DNA of 64,000 bases from Streptomyces coeruleorubidus (GCF_008705135.1 NZ_CP023694.1:8345001-8409000); one strand, 5' to 3'; numbered from the stretch's first letter, positions 22,301-33,800 are shown. The notes: a model not told the origin generated them from the sequence alone. Made by a program: numbers and translations.

Positions 22301-25300
22301 CCGGTTCGATCCGCTGTTCTTCCAGATCTCGCTGCTGGAGGCCGATCACCTCGATCCGCAGGAACGGCTGTTCCTGCAGTGCGCCCATCACACCCTGGAG
22401 GACGCCGGATACACCGCCGACCGTTTGTCCCGCAACGCCAGGGTCGGTGTGTTCGTCGGTGTGATGTACCAGGAGTACCAGCTCCTGGGCGCCCAGGCGC
22501 AGGAGCGCGGCGAGCCGGCGGCCTTGTGGGGCAGTGCGTCCACGGTCGCCAACCGGGTGTCGTACTTCTACGACTTCCACGGCCCGAGCCTGGCCGTGGA
22601 CACCATGTGCTCCTCCTCCCTGACCGCTGTCCACCTGGCCTGTGAGGCCATCCGCAGCGGTCAGTGCGACAGCGCGCTCGCGGGCGGCGTCAACCTCACT
22701 CCGCACCCCAACAAGTATCTGGTGCTGGGGCAGCGCAAGTTCCTCTCCAGCGACGGCCGGTGCCGCAGTTTCGGCGAGGGCGGCGACGGCTACGTGCCCG
22801 GTGAGGGCGTCGGCGCCGTCCTCCTCAAGCCGCTGGAGCGGGCCATCGCCGACGGCGACCAGATCCACGGGGTGATCAAGGGCACGGCGGTGAACCACGG
22901 GGGGCGCACTTCGGGTTACTCGGTGCCCACCCCGGTGGCACAGGGCGAGGTCATCGCCGAGGCGTTCGCCGCCGCCGGCGTCGACCCGCGCTGCGTGAGC
23001 TACCTCGAAGCGCACGGCACCGGTACGTCCCTGGGTGACCCGATCGAAGTCAGCGGCTTGGAGCGGGCCTTCAACCGCGCGGGCGGCGCCCCGGAGCAGC
23101 TGCCGATCGGCTCCGTGAAGTCCAACATCGGGCATCTGGAATCCGCCGCCGGCATCGCGGCCCTCACCAAGGTGCTGCTCCAGCTGCGCCACGGCGAACT
23201 CGTGCCGAGCCTGCACTCCGCCACGCTCAACCCGCACATCGACTTCGACCGCACCCCGGTGCGCGTCCAGCGCACCCTGGAACCCTGGCACCGGCCCACG
23301 CTGGAGGGCCGTACGCTGCCGCGGCTTGCCGGAGTCTCCAGCTTCGGCGGCGGCGGCTCCAACGCCCACGTCGTCATGGCCGAGTACCAGCCGCCCGCCG
23401 GCCCCGTAGCCGTGTCGGCCGGCCCGGCGCTGCTGGTGCTCTCCGCCAAGAGCGAGGCCCAGCTCGTCGAGCAGGCCCGCCGCCTGCACACCCGGCTCGG
23501 TGAGCTGACCGACGCCGACCTGCCCGCGATCGCCTGGACCCTGCAGACCGGACGCATGGCACTGGAAGAGCGCCTCGCCTTCGCCGCGAGCAGCCTCGCC
23601 GAGGCCCGCGAGCGGCTCGCCGTGTTCGCCACCGATCCCGCCGTGACCGGCCCATGGCACCGGGGTACCGTCCGCCCGGACCGGCCCGCCGACGCCCCGG
23701 CGGTGGGCGCCGCCCTGGCCGCCCGGACCCGGCAGGGTGTCTACGAGGACCTGCTCACGGCGTGGGCCGACGGCGCCGAGGTGCCCTGGGAGGACGCCTG
23801 GCCGGCCGGCAGCGCCGTGCGGCGCATCAGCCTTCCCGGCTACCCCTTCGCCCGTGAACGCTGCTGGTTCGACATCGACACCGAGGGCGCACCGCACCGG
23901 CCCGCGCCGGTCGCCGACTCCCCGGTCGCCGACTCCCCGGCCGCCGGCACCCCTGACGTCGTGCTGCTGCGGCCCGAGTGGACCGAGACGCAGGCCACCA
24001 CCGGGGCGGCGGGCGCCTTCTCGGAACGGCACGTCGTGATGCTCGGCCTCGCTGCCGACGCGCGCGACACCCTGCGGGCCGCGCTGCCCGCCGGCACCGA
24101 GTGCACCATCCTCGACCTCGCCGACGGCCCGCTGGACCGCCTGTACACCGACGCCGCGCGCAGGCTGTTCACACTGACCCGGCGGCTGCTGGAGCAGGGC
24201 GTGCGACGGCCGACGTTGCTCCAGGTGGCGGCCGTCGGCGACAGTGACCGACTGGCCTGTTTCAGCGGCCTGGGCGCGCTGCTGCGCACGGCCCATCTGG
24301 AGAACCCCAAGCTGCACACCCAGTACCTGGAGTGCCTGGACGGCGCCTCGCCCGCCACCGTCGCCGCCCGACTCGCAGCCGAGGCCACCGCCGACCCCGA
24401 GCCCGAGGTGCGCCACCAAGACGGCCGTCGCCTGGTGCGCCGCCTCACCGACGTCACCGGCGCCCGGCCCGCCGCCGCGCCGTGGCGGGAGGACGGCGTC
24501 TACCTCGTCACCGGCGGCACCGGCGGACTCGGCCTGATCACGGCCCGGGACATCGCCGCCACCGTCGGCCGCGCCACCGTGGTCCTCACCGGGCGTTCCC
24601 CGCTGACCGGGGACCAGCGTGCCGCGCTGGACGACCTGCGCGCCGCGGGCCTGATCGTCGACCACCAGCGTGTCGACGTCGCCGACCGGCAGGCCCTGGC
24701 CGGCCTGCTGGCCCACATCGCCGACGCGCACGGCCCGCTGACCGGTGTGCTGCACGCCGCCGGGGTCATCGAGGACAACTTCGTCGTCCGCAAGAGTGCT
24801 GAGGAACTGGAGCGGGTCCTCGCCCCCAAGGTCGCCGGACTGGTCCACCTCGACGAGCTGACCCAGGAGCAGCCACTGGAGCTGTTCGTCTGCTTCTCCT
24901 CGATCGCCGGCGCCTTCGGCAACCCCGGCCAGAGCGACTACGCCGCCGCCAACGCCTTCATGGACGCCTACGCGGCCCACCGCCACCGGCTCGTGAACGC
25001 CGGGCGGCGCAGTGGCCGTACCGTGTCCGTCAACTGGCCGCTGTGGGACGAGGGCGGCATGGGCGCCGAGGGCCCCGTCCGCGACCAGCTGCTCGCCCTG
25101 GGTCTCGCCCCCCTCGACACGCGGCAGGGCCTGGCCGCCCTGCACCAGGCCCTGGCCGGCGCCGCGGGCGGCGTCACGGACGGCGGACTGCTGGTGGTGG
25201 CGGGTGACCGCGACGCGCTGCTGACCCGGCTGACAGAGCACGCCGGGAGGACGGCACCGCAGACCACGACGGATGCGTCGGCGCGGGATTCTGTGCCCGC

Positions 25301-27845
25301 TGCGGTGGTCGGTGGTGACGAGGCGGGGTTGGTCGAGGATCGTGCTGTGGCCCATCTCAGACGGGTGCTGGCCTCTGCTCTGAAGCTGTCTCCTGGACGT
25401 CTTGATCCCGATACGCCGCTGGAGCGTTATGGCATGGACTCGGTGCTGGCCGTGGCCATGCTGGAGCCGCTGGAGGACGTCTTCGGGCCGTTGTCGCGCA
25501 CGCTGCTGTTCGAGGTGCAGACGGTGCGCGCTCTGGCCGCCCACCTCGCCGCCGACCACCCGCAGGCGCTGCGCACCCTGATCGGCGCGAGTGCGTCCCA
25601 GCCCCCCGTGCGGGCCCGTGCCGCTGTGCCGGAGCCGGCCCGGGCGGACACCTTTGCCACCGTCCCGGCCCCGCTCCCGCCCTCGCCCTCGCTCTCGCCG
25701 TCGGTGGGTCAGGACATCGCCATCATCGGGATCGGCGGACGCTACCCGCACGCCGACGATCTGGACGCGTTGTGGGCGGTGCTGCGTGAGGGCCGCGACT
25801 GCGTCACCGAGGTCCCCGACGACCGCTGGAAGAGCGGCGGCCAGGCCCAGTGGGGCGCGTTCCTGGACGGCATCGACCGCTTCGACCCGCTGCACTTCGG
25901 TATCTCGCCCCGCCAGGCCGCCGCGATGGACCCGCAGCAGCGGCTGTTCCTGGAGACCGTGTGGCACCTGCTCGAACAGGGCGGCCTCACCCAGGAGGTG
26001 ATCGAGCGCCGCTACGGCCGGCGCGTCGGCGTCTACGTCGGCGCCGCCTACCAGATGTACCGGGCCGACCCCGCACAGGACCCCGCCCTCTCGGCGCTCA
26101 CCTCGTCCGCCTCCTACAACCTCATCGCCAACCGCGTCTCCCACTTCTTCGGCCTCGAAGGCCCCAGCCTGGCCGTGGACAGCATGTGCACCTCCTCGGC
26201 GATGGCCATCCACCTGGCCTGCGCCGACCTGCTGCGCGGCGAATGCGAACTCGCCGTCGCCGGCGGCATCAACCTGACCGTCAACGAGGACAAATACCTC
26301 GCGCTCTCACAGATGCAGCTGCTCGGCACCCACCCCGGCAGCCGCAGCTTCCGCGACGGCGACGGCTACCTGCCCGCCGAAGCGGTCGGCGCCGTCCTCC
26401 TCAAACCACTGCAGACGGCCCAGCGCGACGGCGACACCGTCCTCGCCGTCATCAAAAGCACCGCCTCCCAGCACAGCGGCCGCTCAAACGGCTTCATGAC
26501 ACCCAGCCACCGCACCCAGGTCACCACCATGCGCCGGGCACTGCAACGCGCCGGCACCACACCCGCCGACATCGGCTACATCGAAGCCGCCGCCAACGGC
26601 ACCGCATTCTCCGACGAAGTCGAACTACGCGCCCTGCGCGAAGTGTTCACCGACGCCGGCGGCACCGTCCACGTCGGCACCGTCAAATCCAACCTCGGCC
26701 ACCCCGAAGCCGCCTCCGGCATCGCCCAGCTCACCAAAGTCGTCCTCCAGCTCCAACACCACCAGATCACACCACTCCTCGACACCGGCACCCCCAACCC
26801 CCACCTCGACCTCAACGGCTCACCCCTCCAACTCACCGACCACCTCACACACTGGCAACCACGCGGCACCACACCCCGCCGCGCCCTGATCAACTCCGTC
26901 GCAGCCGGCGGCAGCCACATCAGCATGATCATCGAAGCACCACCGGCAACCCCCCACCCCGACCAGAACACCCCCGACCCCACACCCCAAGTCATCCTCG
27001 TCTCCGCCCGCACCCCCGAACGCCTCCACATCGCCGCACGCCGCCTGCACGCCTTCCTCGAAGGCGACGACACGGCGAGTCTGGCCGACATCGCCTACAC
27101 CACGCAGCTGGGCCGCGAACCGCTGACGGAGCGGCTCGCCGTGGTCGCCGCCGACCGTGCCGAACTGGCCCAGGCGCTCGCCGACCACCTGGCGGGCACC
27201 CCCACGACGGTCCCCGTGTACCGGGGCAGCACCGATGAAGACCCCGGAGCCTGGGCCTCCGTCCTGTCCGGCGCGCGGAGCGAGGCCTTCCTCGCAGGGC
27301 TCGCCGACGACGGGGCCCTGGAGGAACTGGCCGCCCTGTGGGTGCGGGGGGTCCGGGTGCCCTGGAGCGCCCTGCACACCGGGCGGCGACGGATGGTGCC
27401 CCTGCCGGCCACCGCGTTCGAGGCGGGCAGCTACTGGGTCGGACGCGACCCGCAGGCGGCCGTACCGGAGGAGAGGGCACAGGAACTCGTGCCGCCCGCC
27501 GGCGCCGTCACCGACGCCGAGCAGGCCATGCGACAGGCCTGGGCCGACGTCCTCCAGGTCGACGCGGCCACGCTGACCGGACGGACCGACTTCTTCTCGC
27601 TCGGCGGCAACTCGCTGCTGGCCACCCGGCTGATCAACCTGCTCAAGGAGCGGGCGGGCGTCGAGCTGCCGGTCGAAGCGGTCTTCGCCGCGCCGCGCCT
27701 TTCCGACATGGCCCGGGAACTGCGCGAGCGGCTCCTGGTGGCGGGGGACACGCGCACACCCGAGCTGGATCTGGTCCTCGAAAGCATCGCCCTTGTCGAG
27801 CACATGAGCGACGAGGAGCTGGACGCGCTGGACATCGAGAGCTGA
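19341..27845 (+). CDS. Trans-AT PKS: DH-ACP-ACP-ACP*-DH-KS-KR-ACP-KS0-PCP
   Basis: 2834 aa from ATG 19341, coupled to the PPTase; the frame is open far upstream, but the paralog's start and N-terminus agree with this choice. Domains by residue: DH fold 8-285 (HVVYGRSLLP; HPALFEAGLL lacks the catalytic Asp); ACP 302-382 and ACP 411-491, near-identical (GLGSADLL); carrier 532-604 with FGLDLGG (Ser lost); DH 629-914 (HQVRGGRVLP, HPSILDGALQ); KS 926-1350, all three catalytic residues present (DTMCSSS, EAHGTGT, NIGHLE); flanking region; KR about 1540-1970 (TGGTGGLG, YAAANAF); ACP 1997-2077 (GMDSV); KS 2124-2535 with EAAANGT, non-elongating; carrier 2724-2800 (GGNSLLA, intact). The C-terminal tail (ALVEHMSDEELDALDIES) looks like a docking segment for the NRPS that follows 15 nt later. 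No AT domain. Confidence 0.9.
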   Translation: MTALPTFTETFTVTADNPLLQGHVVYGRSLLPGVGYVDLVLQVLARHGHPMPEVELRNLTILAPLVAGPGEAVLTTVEGRAAAGGGWRIEVRSRRAQDTADVLHAVVTAHHRGPVAFTERLPLPVQGATRRTTMDEIYTWCREYDLHHSGLMKLGGAVHHRPGDWIAELELAPEHQASTGAFLFHPALFEAGLLGGGVALGMLHGDNDGPGLYLPLMFDRFRAAGPLGGRCYVRVPADSVRRDDELIRLVVEFYDEAGRKVAEVGQFVAKRIRAAGALDVRGGTPAVPAAVLVAAPAAAPVVDSVSVSAVLRGLVGSRLGVSADAVDVGVGYYELGLGSADLLALVGELEERLSVELSPTVMFEHRTIAELAAWLEPQVPAGVAVAAAPAGSTPAVPAAVPVAAPAAAPVVDSVSVSAVLRGLVGSRLGVSADAVDVGVGYYELGLGSADLLALVGELEERLSVELSPTVMFEHRTIAELAAWLEPQVPAGAVAAAPAAPTPAVPAAPAQAPAAETPAEKAPAPSATGTPGSFSAVCTALTEEVAALLGVQPADVHPDAELSEFGLDLGGRARLVERVNERYGLALIPGVFAEHRTLQAMASHLVGTHGVQNTPAAQGEPPSTSAPQTHPLLQRTVPGGPADEMTYETRFDGSEPYLRDHQVRGGRVLPGVAHLEMARVAVARALGREDTAAVRLTDVVWLRAAVYGPDGLTLRVRVRTGGQGCAYEILAVGPDGVTTLCGQGRASLAEDATPRTLPLAELRAACTEATYSGQHVYGLYDGLGLEYGPSQRSLTELRTGRDTEGRRQVLAELRLPDAAEPLHGGLMHPSILDGALQSTIGLWLGDGGSAALALPFALTRTEALAASPARAYAWIRHQPGSGTDRASARLDVTVVDEQGRVCTELTGLSSRSLPAVEMPVEPEAVDSGDIAVIGVSGRYPEAADLGEFWQNLRAGRDCVREVPAGRWDHGRYAEAGAGRWGGFLDDIDRFDPLFFQISLLEADHLDPQERLFLQCAHHTLEDAGYTADRLSRNARVGVFVGVMYQEYQLLGAQAQERGEPAALWGSASTVANRVSYFYDFHGPSLAVDTMCSSSLTAVHLACEAIRSGQCDSALAGGVNLTPHPNKYLVLGQRKFLSSDGRCRSFGEGGDGYVPGEGVGAVLLKPLERAIADGDQIHGVIKGTAVNHGGRTSGYSVPTPVAQGEVIAEAFAAAGVDPRCVSYLEAHGTGTSLGDPIEVSGLERAFNRAGGAPEQLPIGSVKSNIGHLESAAGIAALTKVLLQLRHGELVPSLHSATLNPHIDFDRTPVRVQRTLEPWHRPTLEGRTLPRLAGVSSFGGGGSNAHVVMAEYQPPAGPVAVSAGPALLVLSAKSEAQLVEQARRLHTRLGELTDADLPAIAWTLQTGRMALEERLAFAASSLAEARERLAVFATDPAVTGPWHRGTVRPDRPADAPAVGAALAARTRQGVYEDLLTAWADGAEVPWEDAWPAGSAVRRISLPGYPFARERCWFDIDTEGAPHRPAPVADSPVADSPAAGTPDVVLLRPEWTETQATTGAAGAFSERHVVMLGLAADARDTLRAALPAGTECTILDLADGPLDRLYTDAARRLFTLTRRLLEQGVRRPTLLQVAAVGDSDRLACFSGLGALLRTAHLENPKLHTQYLECLDGASPATVAARLAAEATADPEPEVRHQDGRRLVRRLTDVTGARPAAAPWREDGVYLVTGGTGGLGLITARDIAATVGRATVVLTGRSPLTGDQRAALDDLRAAGLIVDHQRVDVADRQALAGLLAHIADAHGPLTGVLHAAGVIEDNFVVRKSAEELERVLAPKVAGLVHLDELTQEQPLELFVCFSSIAGAFGNPGQSDYAAANAFMDAYAAHRHRLVNAGRRSGRTVSVNWPLWDEGGMGAEGPVRDQLLALGLAPLDTRQGLAALHQALAGAAGGVTDGGLLVVAGDRDALLTRLTEHAGRTAPQTTTDASARDSVPAAVVGGDEAGLVEDRAVAHLRRVLASALKLSPGRLDPDTPLERYGMDSVLAVAMLEPLEDVFGPLSRTLLFEVQTVRALAAHLAADHPQALRTLIGASASQPPVRARAAVPEPARADTFATVPAPLPPSPSLSPSVGQDIAIIGIGGRYPHADDLDALWAVLREGRDCVTEVPDDRWKSGGQAQWGAFLDGIDRFDPLHFGISPRQAAAMDPQQRLFLETVWHLLEQGGLTQEVIERRYGRRVGVYVGAAYQMYRADPAQDPALSALTSSASYNLIANRVSHFFGLEGPSLAVDSMCTSSAMAIHLACADLLRGECELAVAGGINLTVNEDKYLALSQMQLLGTHPGSRSFRDGDGYLPAEAVGAVLLKPLQTAQRDGDTVLAVIKSTASQHSGRSNGFMTPSHRTQVTTMRRALQRAGTTPADIGYIEAAANGTAFSDEVELRALREVFTDAGGTVHVGTVKSNLGHPEAASGIAQLTKVVLQLQHHQITPLLDTGTPNPHLDLNGSPLQLTDHLTHWQPRGTTPRRALINSVAAGGSHISMIIEAPPATPHPDQNTPDPTPQVILVSARTPERLHIAARRLHAFLEGDDTASLADIAYTTQLGREPLTERLAVVAADRAELAQALADHLAGTPTTVPVYRGSTDEDPGAWASVLSGARSEAFLAGLADDGALEELAALWVRGVRVPWSALHTGRRRMVPLPATAFEAGSYWVGRDPQAAVPEERAQELVPPAGAVTDAEQAMRQAWADVLQVDAATLTGRTDFFSLGGNSLLATRLINLLKERAGVELPVEAVFAAPRLSDMARELRERLLVAGDTRTPELDLVLESIALVEHMSDEELDALDIES
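20191..20811 (+). repeat. Tandem ACP duplication, 327-bp period
   Basis: Copy one begins at 20191 and copy two at 20518; over about 300 bp only a handful of bases differ (for example GCGGAT against GCTGAT, GGTGCCT against GGTACCT). Each encodes a complete ACP plus Pro/Ala linker. A third linker start lies at 20842, ahead of the degenerate carrier. Codon use inside the copies (GTG, TTG, GGG) differs from the C-ending codons of neighbouring domains. Confidence 0.9.
25284..27100 (+). repeat. Right copy of the 1.8-kb inverted repeat (ACP-KS0)
   Basis: Mate of 13368-15184, inverted and same length (1817 bp), in the same reading frame relative to the encoded domains. Outside it the proteins remain homologous only at the amino-acid level. 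The two copies are separated by about 10.1 kb that includes both gene N-termini, the promoters and the PPTase gene. Confidence 0.9.
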
Positions 27846-27860
27846 GGCAGAGGGACGACG

Positions 27861-30800
27861 ATGGGCACTACCAGTCAGGACACCGGCCTTGATCTCATCC
27901 GGAAGATCCGCTCCCTGCCGGAGAAGCGGCAGCGAGCGCTGATCGCGCTTCTGCGCAAGCAGGGCGTCGACCTCTCCGCGCTCGAGACCGTCCCCCGGCT
28001 GCCCCGGACCGGCGGCACACCCGTGCCCCTGTCCTTCACCCAGCAGCGGCTGTGGTTCCTCGCCCAGCTGGACGGCACCAGTGCCGCCTACAACATCCCG
28101 ATGGCGATGCGGCTGAGCGGCCGCCTCGACCGCCCCGCGCTGCTGCGCGCCCTGGAGGCGGTCGTCCAGCGGCACGAGGTGCTCCGCACCCGGTTCGCCG
28201 ACGACGGCGGCGTACCCCGCCAGGTCATCGGCGACGGCAGCGACTTCACCGTCGCCGAGGAGGAGCTGGCCGACCCGGCCCGGCTCGCCGCGCTCTGCCG
28301 CGACGAGGCCGCCGCCCCGTTCGACCTGGAGCGCGGGCCGCTGATCCGGGTACGGCTGCTGCGACAGTCGGAGCAGGAGCACCACCTGCTCGTCACCACA
28401 CACCACAGCGTGTCCGACGGCTGGTCGGTCGGCGTGTTCTTCCGCGACCTGGTCGCCCTGTACGAGGCGTTCAGCGGGGGCCGCCCCGACCCGCTGGAGC
28501 CGCTGCCCGTGCAGTACGCCGACTACGCGTCCTGGCAGCGTGAGCGGCTCGCCGGCGACCTGCACGGCCGTCAGACGGACTACTGGAAGCGTCAGCTGGC
28601 CGGTGTCGATCCACGGCTGACGCTGCCCGCCGACCGGGAGCGCCCGCGTGTGAAGACCTACACGGGCGCCAGCGAGAACTTCACCTGCCCGGCGGATCTG
28701 CTGAGCGCCCTGCATGACGTCGCCAAGGTCCACGAAGCCACGCTCTACATGACCCTGCTGGCCGCCTACACCGTCGTCCTCAACCGCTACACCCACCAGA
28801 CGGACATCGCCGTGGGCACGGTCGTCGCCAACCGCGGGCGACGCGAGCTGGAGGATCTCATCGGCTTCTTCGCCAACACCCTGGTGATGCGCGCGGACCT
28901 CGCGGACGATCCGGACTTCCGCGATCTGCTGGCCCAGGTGAAGAAGACCGCATTGGAGGCCTACGACCATCAGGAAGTGCCCTTCGAGGCCGTCGTGGAG
29001 GCCCTGGACACCGAGCGCAGCCTCGCCCATTCGCCCGTCTTCCAGACGATGTTCGTCCTCCAGGAGGCACAGACCCGACGGGACGCCACTCTCGGCGGTC
29101 TCACAGTCTCCCCGGTCGACTTCGATCTCAGCTTCACCAAGTTCGACCTGACCGTCGACCTGCGGGAGTCCCCCGACGGCCTGGTCGGCACCGTCGAGTA
29201 CAACCCCGACCTGTACGACCGCGAGACCATCCGGCGCTTCATCGGTCACTACACCCGGCTGCTCGCCGCCGTCGCCGACGATCCGGCGCTGCCCGTGTCC
29301 CGACTCGCCATGATCGACGCCGAGGAGCGTCGTCAGGTGGTCGAGGTGTTCAACGACACCGAGCGATCCTTCAGCGACGACCGGTGCCTGCACGAACTGT
29401 TCGAGGAGCGGGTGTCCCGGCACCCCGACCGCACCGCCCTGGTCACCATCGACCGCTCATGGACGTACGCCGAACTCGACGCCTGGGCCGACCGGATCGC
29501 CCGCGGACTGCGCAGACACGGTGTCGGGCCGGACACACTGGTCGGTCTGCACGCCGAGCGTTCCGCCGAAATGGTGGCGGGCATTCTGGGCGCCCTGAAG
29601 GCCGGGGGCGCCTACATGCCGATCGAGCCGTCCTACCCGGCGGCCCGCCGCGCCGACCTCGTGGAGCACTCCCGGGTCGCCGTGGTCCTCACCCAGCCGC
29701 ACCTGGACGCCGAACCACTGCACAGCGTCGAGCACCTGCTCGTCATGCACCCCGACGGCACCCTGCGCGACCAGGAGGGCACGGACGTCCTCGACACCCC
29801 GGAAGCGGACGTCACCGGGACCGAAACCGCCGCGCACGCGGGTCACGTGGCGTACGTGATCCACACCTCCGGCTCCACGGGCCGCCCCAAGGGCGTGATG
29901 GTCGAGCACCGGGCCGCGGTGAACCGCATCGAGTGGATGCAGAACGAGTACCGACTCACCGGTGACGACGTCGTCCTGCAGAAGACCCCCTACAGCTTCG
30001 ACGTGTCCGTCTGGGAGTTCTTCTGGCCGCTGCTCTTCGGTGCCCGTCTCGCGATCGCCGCGCCCGGCGGTCACCGTGACCCGGCCTACCTGGTCTCCGC
30101 GATCCGCGCGTTCGGCGTGACCACCCTGCACTTCGTGCCGTCCATGCTGCGCAGCATCGTCGAGGAGCCGGGCTGGGAGCGGTGCGCGACCGTACGGCAG
30201 GTGTTCTGCAGTGGCGAGGCGCTGCCCCCGGACCTGTGCGCACGCCACTACGAGCGGCACACCGCGCCGTTGCACAACCTGTACGGGCCCACCGAGGCAG
30301 CCGTCGACGTCAGCCACTGGACCGTCCCCGCCGATGCCACGCCCCGCGTCGTTCCCATCGGCCGGCCGATCCAGAACATCCAACTGCACGTGCTCGACGA
30401 GGCTCTCGCGCCGCAGGGCGTGGGCTGCGTCGGCGAGCTGTACATTGCCGGCGCGGGGCTGGCCCGCGGCTACCTGCACCAGCCCGAGCTGACTCGCGAA
30501 CGGTTCGTGCCCAACCCGTTCGCCCCTTCCCCCGACGCCCGCATGTACCGCACCGGCGACCTGGTGCGCCGACTGCCCGACGGCGACCTGGAGTTCCTCG
30601 GCCGCGCCGACGACCAGGTCAAGGTGCGCGGCTTCCGCATCGAGCCGGGCGAGATCGAGCACCGGCTCACGGAGCACCCCCTCGTCCGCTCCTCGGCCGT
30701 CCTGGTCCGTGAGGACCAGCCCGGCAGCCCCCGCCTGGTCGCCTACGTGGTGCCCGAACCCGGAAACGCTCTCACCGACCACCGCGCCGACCTGATCCGG

Positions 30801-33800
30801 CACCTCGAGGGCGTCCTGCCCGACTACATGGTGCCGAGCGCATACGTCGAACTCGCCGCCCTGCCGGTGACCGCGCACGGCAAGCTCGACCGGCGTGCCC
30901 TGCCCGCCCCCGGCATCGACGCCTTCGCCCAGCGCGCCTACGTCGCACCTGCCACCGACACCGAACGGCGCCTGGCCGACGTCTGCGCCGAACTGCTCGG
31001 CTTCGACGCCGACCGGGTCAGCGCCGAAGACAACTTCTTCGCCCTCGGCGGCCATTCCCTGATGATCACGGTGCTGGTGGCGCGGCTGAAGGACAGCGGT
31101 CTGCACATCACCGTCCAGGACGTCTTCACCGCACCCACGCTGGCCGATCTGGCGGCGCGCATCGACGCGACCGGGGAGGCGCCCGCGTACACCGTCCCGG
31201 CCAACCGGATCCCCGAGCACTGCGAGCGCCTCACCCCCGACCTGCTTCCGCTGATCGACCTGACACAGGAGCAGATCGACACCGTCGTGGCCGCCGTGCC
31301 CGGCGGGGCGGCCGGCATCCAGGACGTCTACCCGCTGCTGCCCACGCAGGAGGGCATCCTCTTTCACCACCTGATGGACCCGGACAACGACCCGTACCTT
31401 GTCTCCACCCTCTATCGGGCCGACGACGAGCAGGCGTGCGCCCGGTTCATTGACGCGCTGCAGCGCGTCGTCGACCGCCACGACGTGATGCGCACCGCCG
31501 TGCTCACCACCGGCCTGCCCGAACCGGTCCAGGTCGTGCACCGGGCCGCGCGGCTCCCCGTGGAGCGGACCGTTCTCGCCGCCGGCCGAGACCCCGAGGA
31601 GCAGGCGAGGGAACTGCTCGCGCGTCAGGAGCGGATGCGCCTCGACAGCGCGCCGCTGCTGCGCCTGGTCGTCGCCGAGGAGCCGCACTCGCAGCGGCGC
31701 CACCTGCTCCTGACCGCCCACCATCTCATCGAGGACGCCACCTCCCTGCGACTGATCCTGCAGGAGCTGGCAGTGCACATGTCGGGCCGCGTCGACCTGC
31801 TGTCCACTCCGGCGCCCTACCGCGACTTCGTCTCCCACACCTTGGCCAGGCACACCGCCGACGACACGGTGGCCCACTTCCGGGCGGCCCTGGAGGACGT
31901 CACGGAACCCACGGCGCCGTTCGGCCTCACCGACGTGCACGGCAACGGCCGGCGGGTCGGCCGGCTGCGACGAGCGCTGCCCGAGCCTCTCGCACGCGAC
32001 CTGCGCGCCCAGGCCCAGCGTCTGCAACTGAGCCCGGCCTGTCTCTTCCACGCGGCGTGGGCCTGCTTCGTCGCTGCCACCAGTGGGCGCGACGACGTGG
32101 TGTTCGGCGCCGTGATGTCCGGGCGCCTGCAGGGCGTGCCCGGGGTGGAGCGCATGCTCGGCAACTTCATCAACACGCTTCCCCTGCGCACCCGGCTCGC
32201 CGGCCGGACCGTGCGCGAGCTGATCGCGGACGTCGACACCGGGCTGCGGGAGCTGATCGCACGGGAGCAGAGCCCCCTGGGACTGGTCCAGCGGTGCAGC
32301 GGCCTGGACGGCGACGCCCCGTTGTTCAGCGCTGTGGTCAACTTTCGTCACTTCGAGGCGGAGCACGACGAGGAGCTGCCGCGCATCGAGGACCACGGGG
32401 TGCGCTTCATCGCGGCCGTGGACGCCATCAACTACCCCGTGACGGTGTCGCTCGACGACTTCGGCACCGAGCTGTCGCTGGACATCCAGGTCGAGGAGAC
32501 GGTCACCTGCGAGGCGGTGGCCGACTGTCTCGAAACCGCGTTGGCGGGCCTGGTCGACGCCCTCGCCACGGACGACGGGACCGGTACCGCCGCGCTGGAC
32601 GTCAATGTCCTGCCGGCGGGCGACCGGCAGCGCCTGGCCGAGTGGAACGACACCGCGACACCCCTCCCGCACGAGACGCTGCCTGCCGCCTTCGAGGCGC
32701 AGGTGGCACGCACTCCGGACCGCACCGCGCTGATCTTCGAGGGCCGCACCCTGTCGTACGCGGAACTGAACGCCCGTGCCAACCGGCTCGCGCACTGGCT
32801 GATCGAGCGGGGCGCCGGGCCCGGGCAGCGGGTCGCGATCCGGATGCCGCGCTCGTTCGACCTGGTGGTCGCCGTCCACGCCGTGGTGAAGACGGGAGCG
32901 GCGTATCTCCCCCTGGAGACCGACCTCCCGGACGAGCGCGTGGAGCAGGTGCTCGCCGACAGCGTGCCGCTGCTCGTCCTGGAGGAGCTGCCGGACACCA
33001 CCGTCTGCCCGGACGACAACCCCCATGTCGAGCTGGGCAGGGACGACGCCGCGTACGTGCTCTACACCTCGGGTTCCACAGGCAGGCCGAAGGGCGTGGT
33101 GATCCCCCATCGTGCGGGCCTGAACTGGACCGCGTGGAAGCAGAGTCACTACGGCATGAGCGGCGAGGACCGGATGCTGCTGAAGACGTCGGTGGGGTTC
33201 GACGTCTCGGTGCCCGAGCTGTTCTGGCCGCTCCAGGTCGGCGCGGCCGTGGTGATCGCCCGTCCTGACGGGCAGAAGGATCCGGAGTACCTCGCACGGT
33301 TGATCCGCGAAGAGCGGGTCACGGACCTCCACTTCGTTCCGTCCATGCTGGCCGAGTTCCTTTCGGAACCGACCGCGCACCTGTGCACCGGCCTGCGCCG
33401 CGTCGAGACCGCGGGCGAGGCGCTCCCGGTCGAGCTCGCCGAGCGGTTCGCACGCCTGCTCCCGGACACCGAACTGCACAACCTGTACGGGCCCACCGAG
33501 GGCGGTCCCGTCACCGCCTGCCGCTACCGGCCCGAGCCCGGAGCGGCAGCCGTGCCCATCGGCCCTCCGGTGTGGAACACCCGGGTGTACGTGCTGGACG
33601 AGGCGCTGCGACAGGTGCCCCTCGGAGTGCCCGGTGAGCTCTACGCCTCCGGTGACGGCATTGCCTGTGGCTATCTGAACCGGCCGGAACTGACCGCCGA
33701 GCGGTTCGTGGCCAGTCCGTTCGACTCCGGAACACGCATGTACCGCACCGGTGACCTGGTGAGATGGCGTGCGGAGGGCACGCTCGACTATCTCGGCCGT

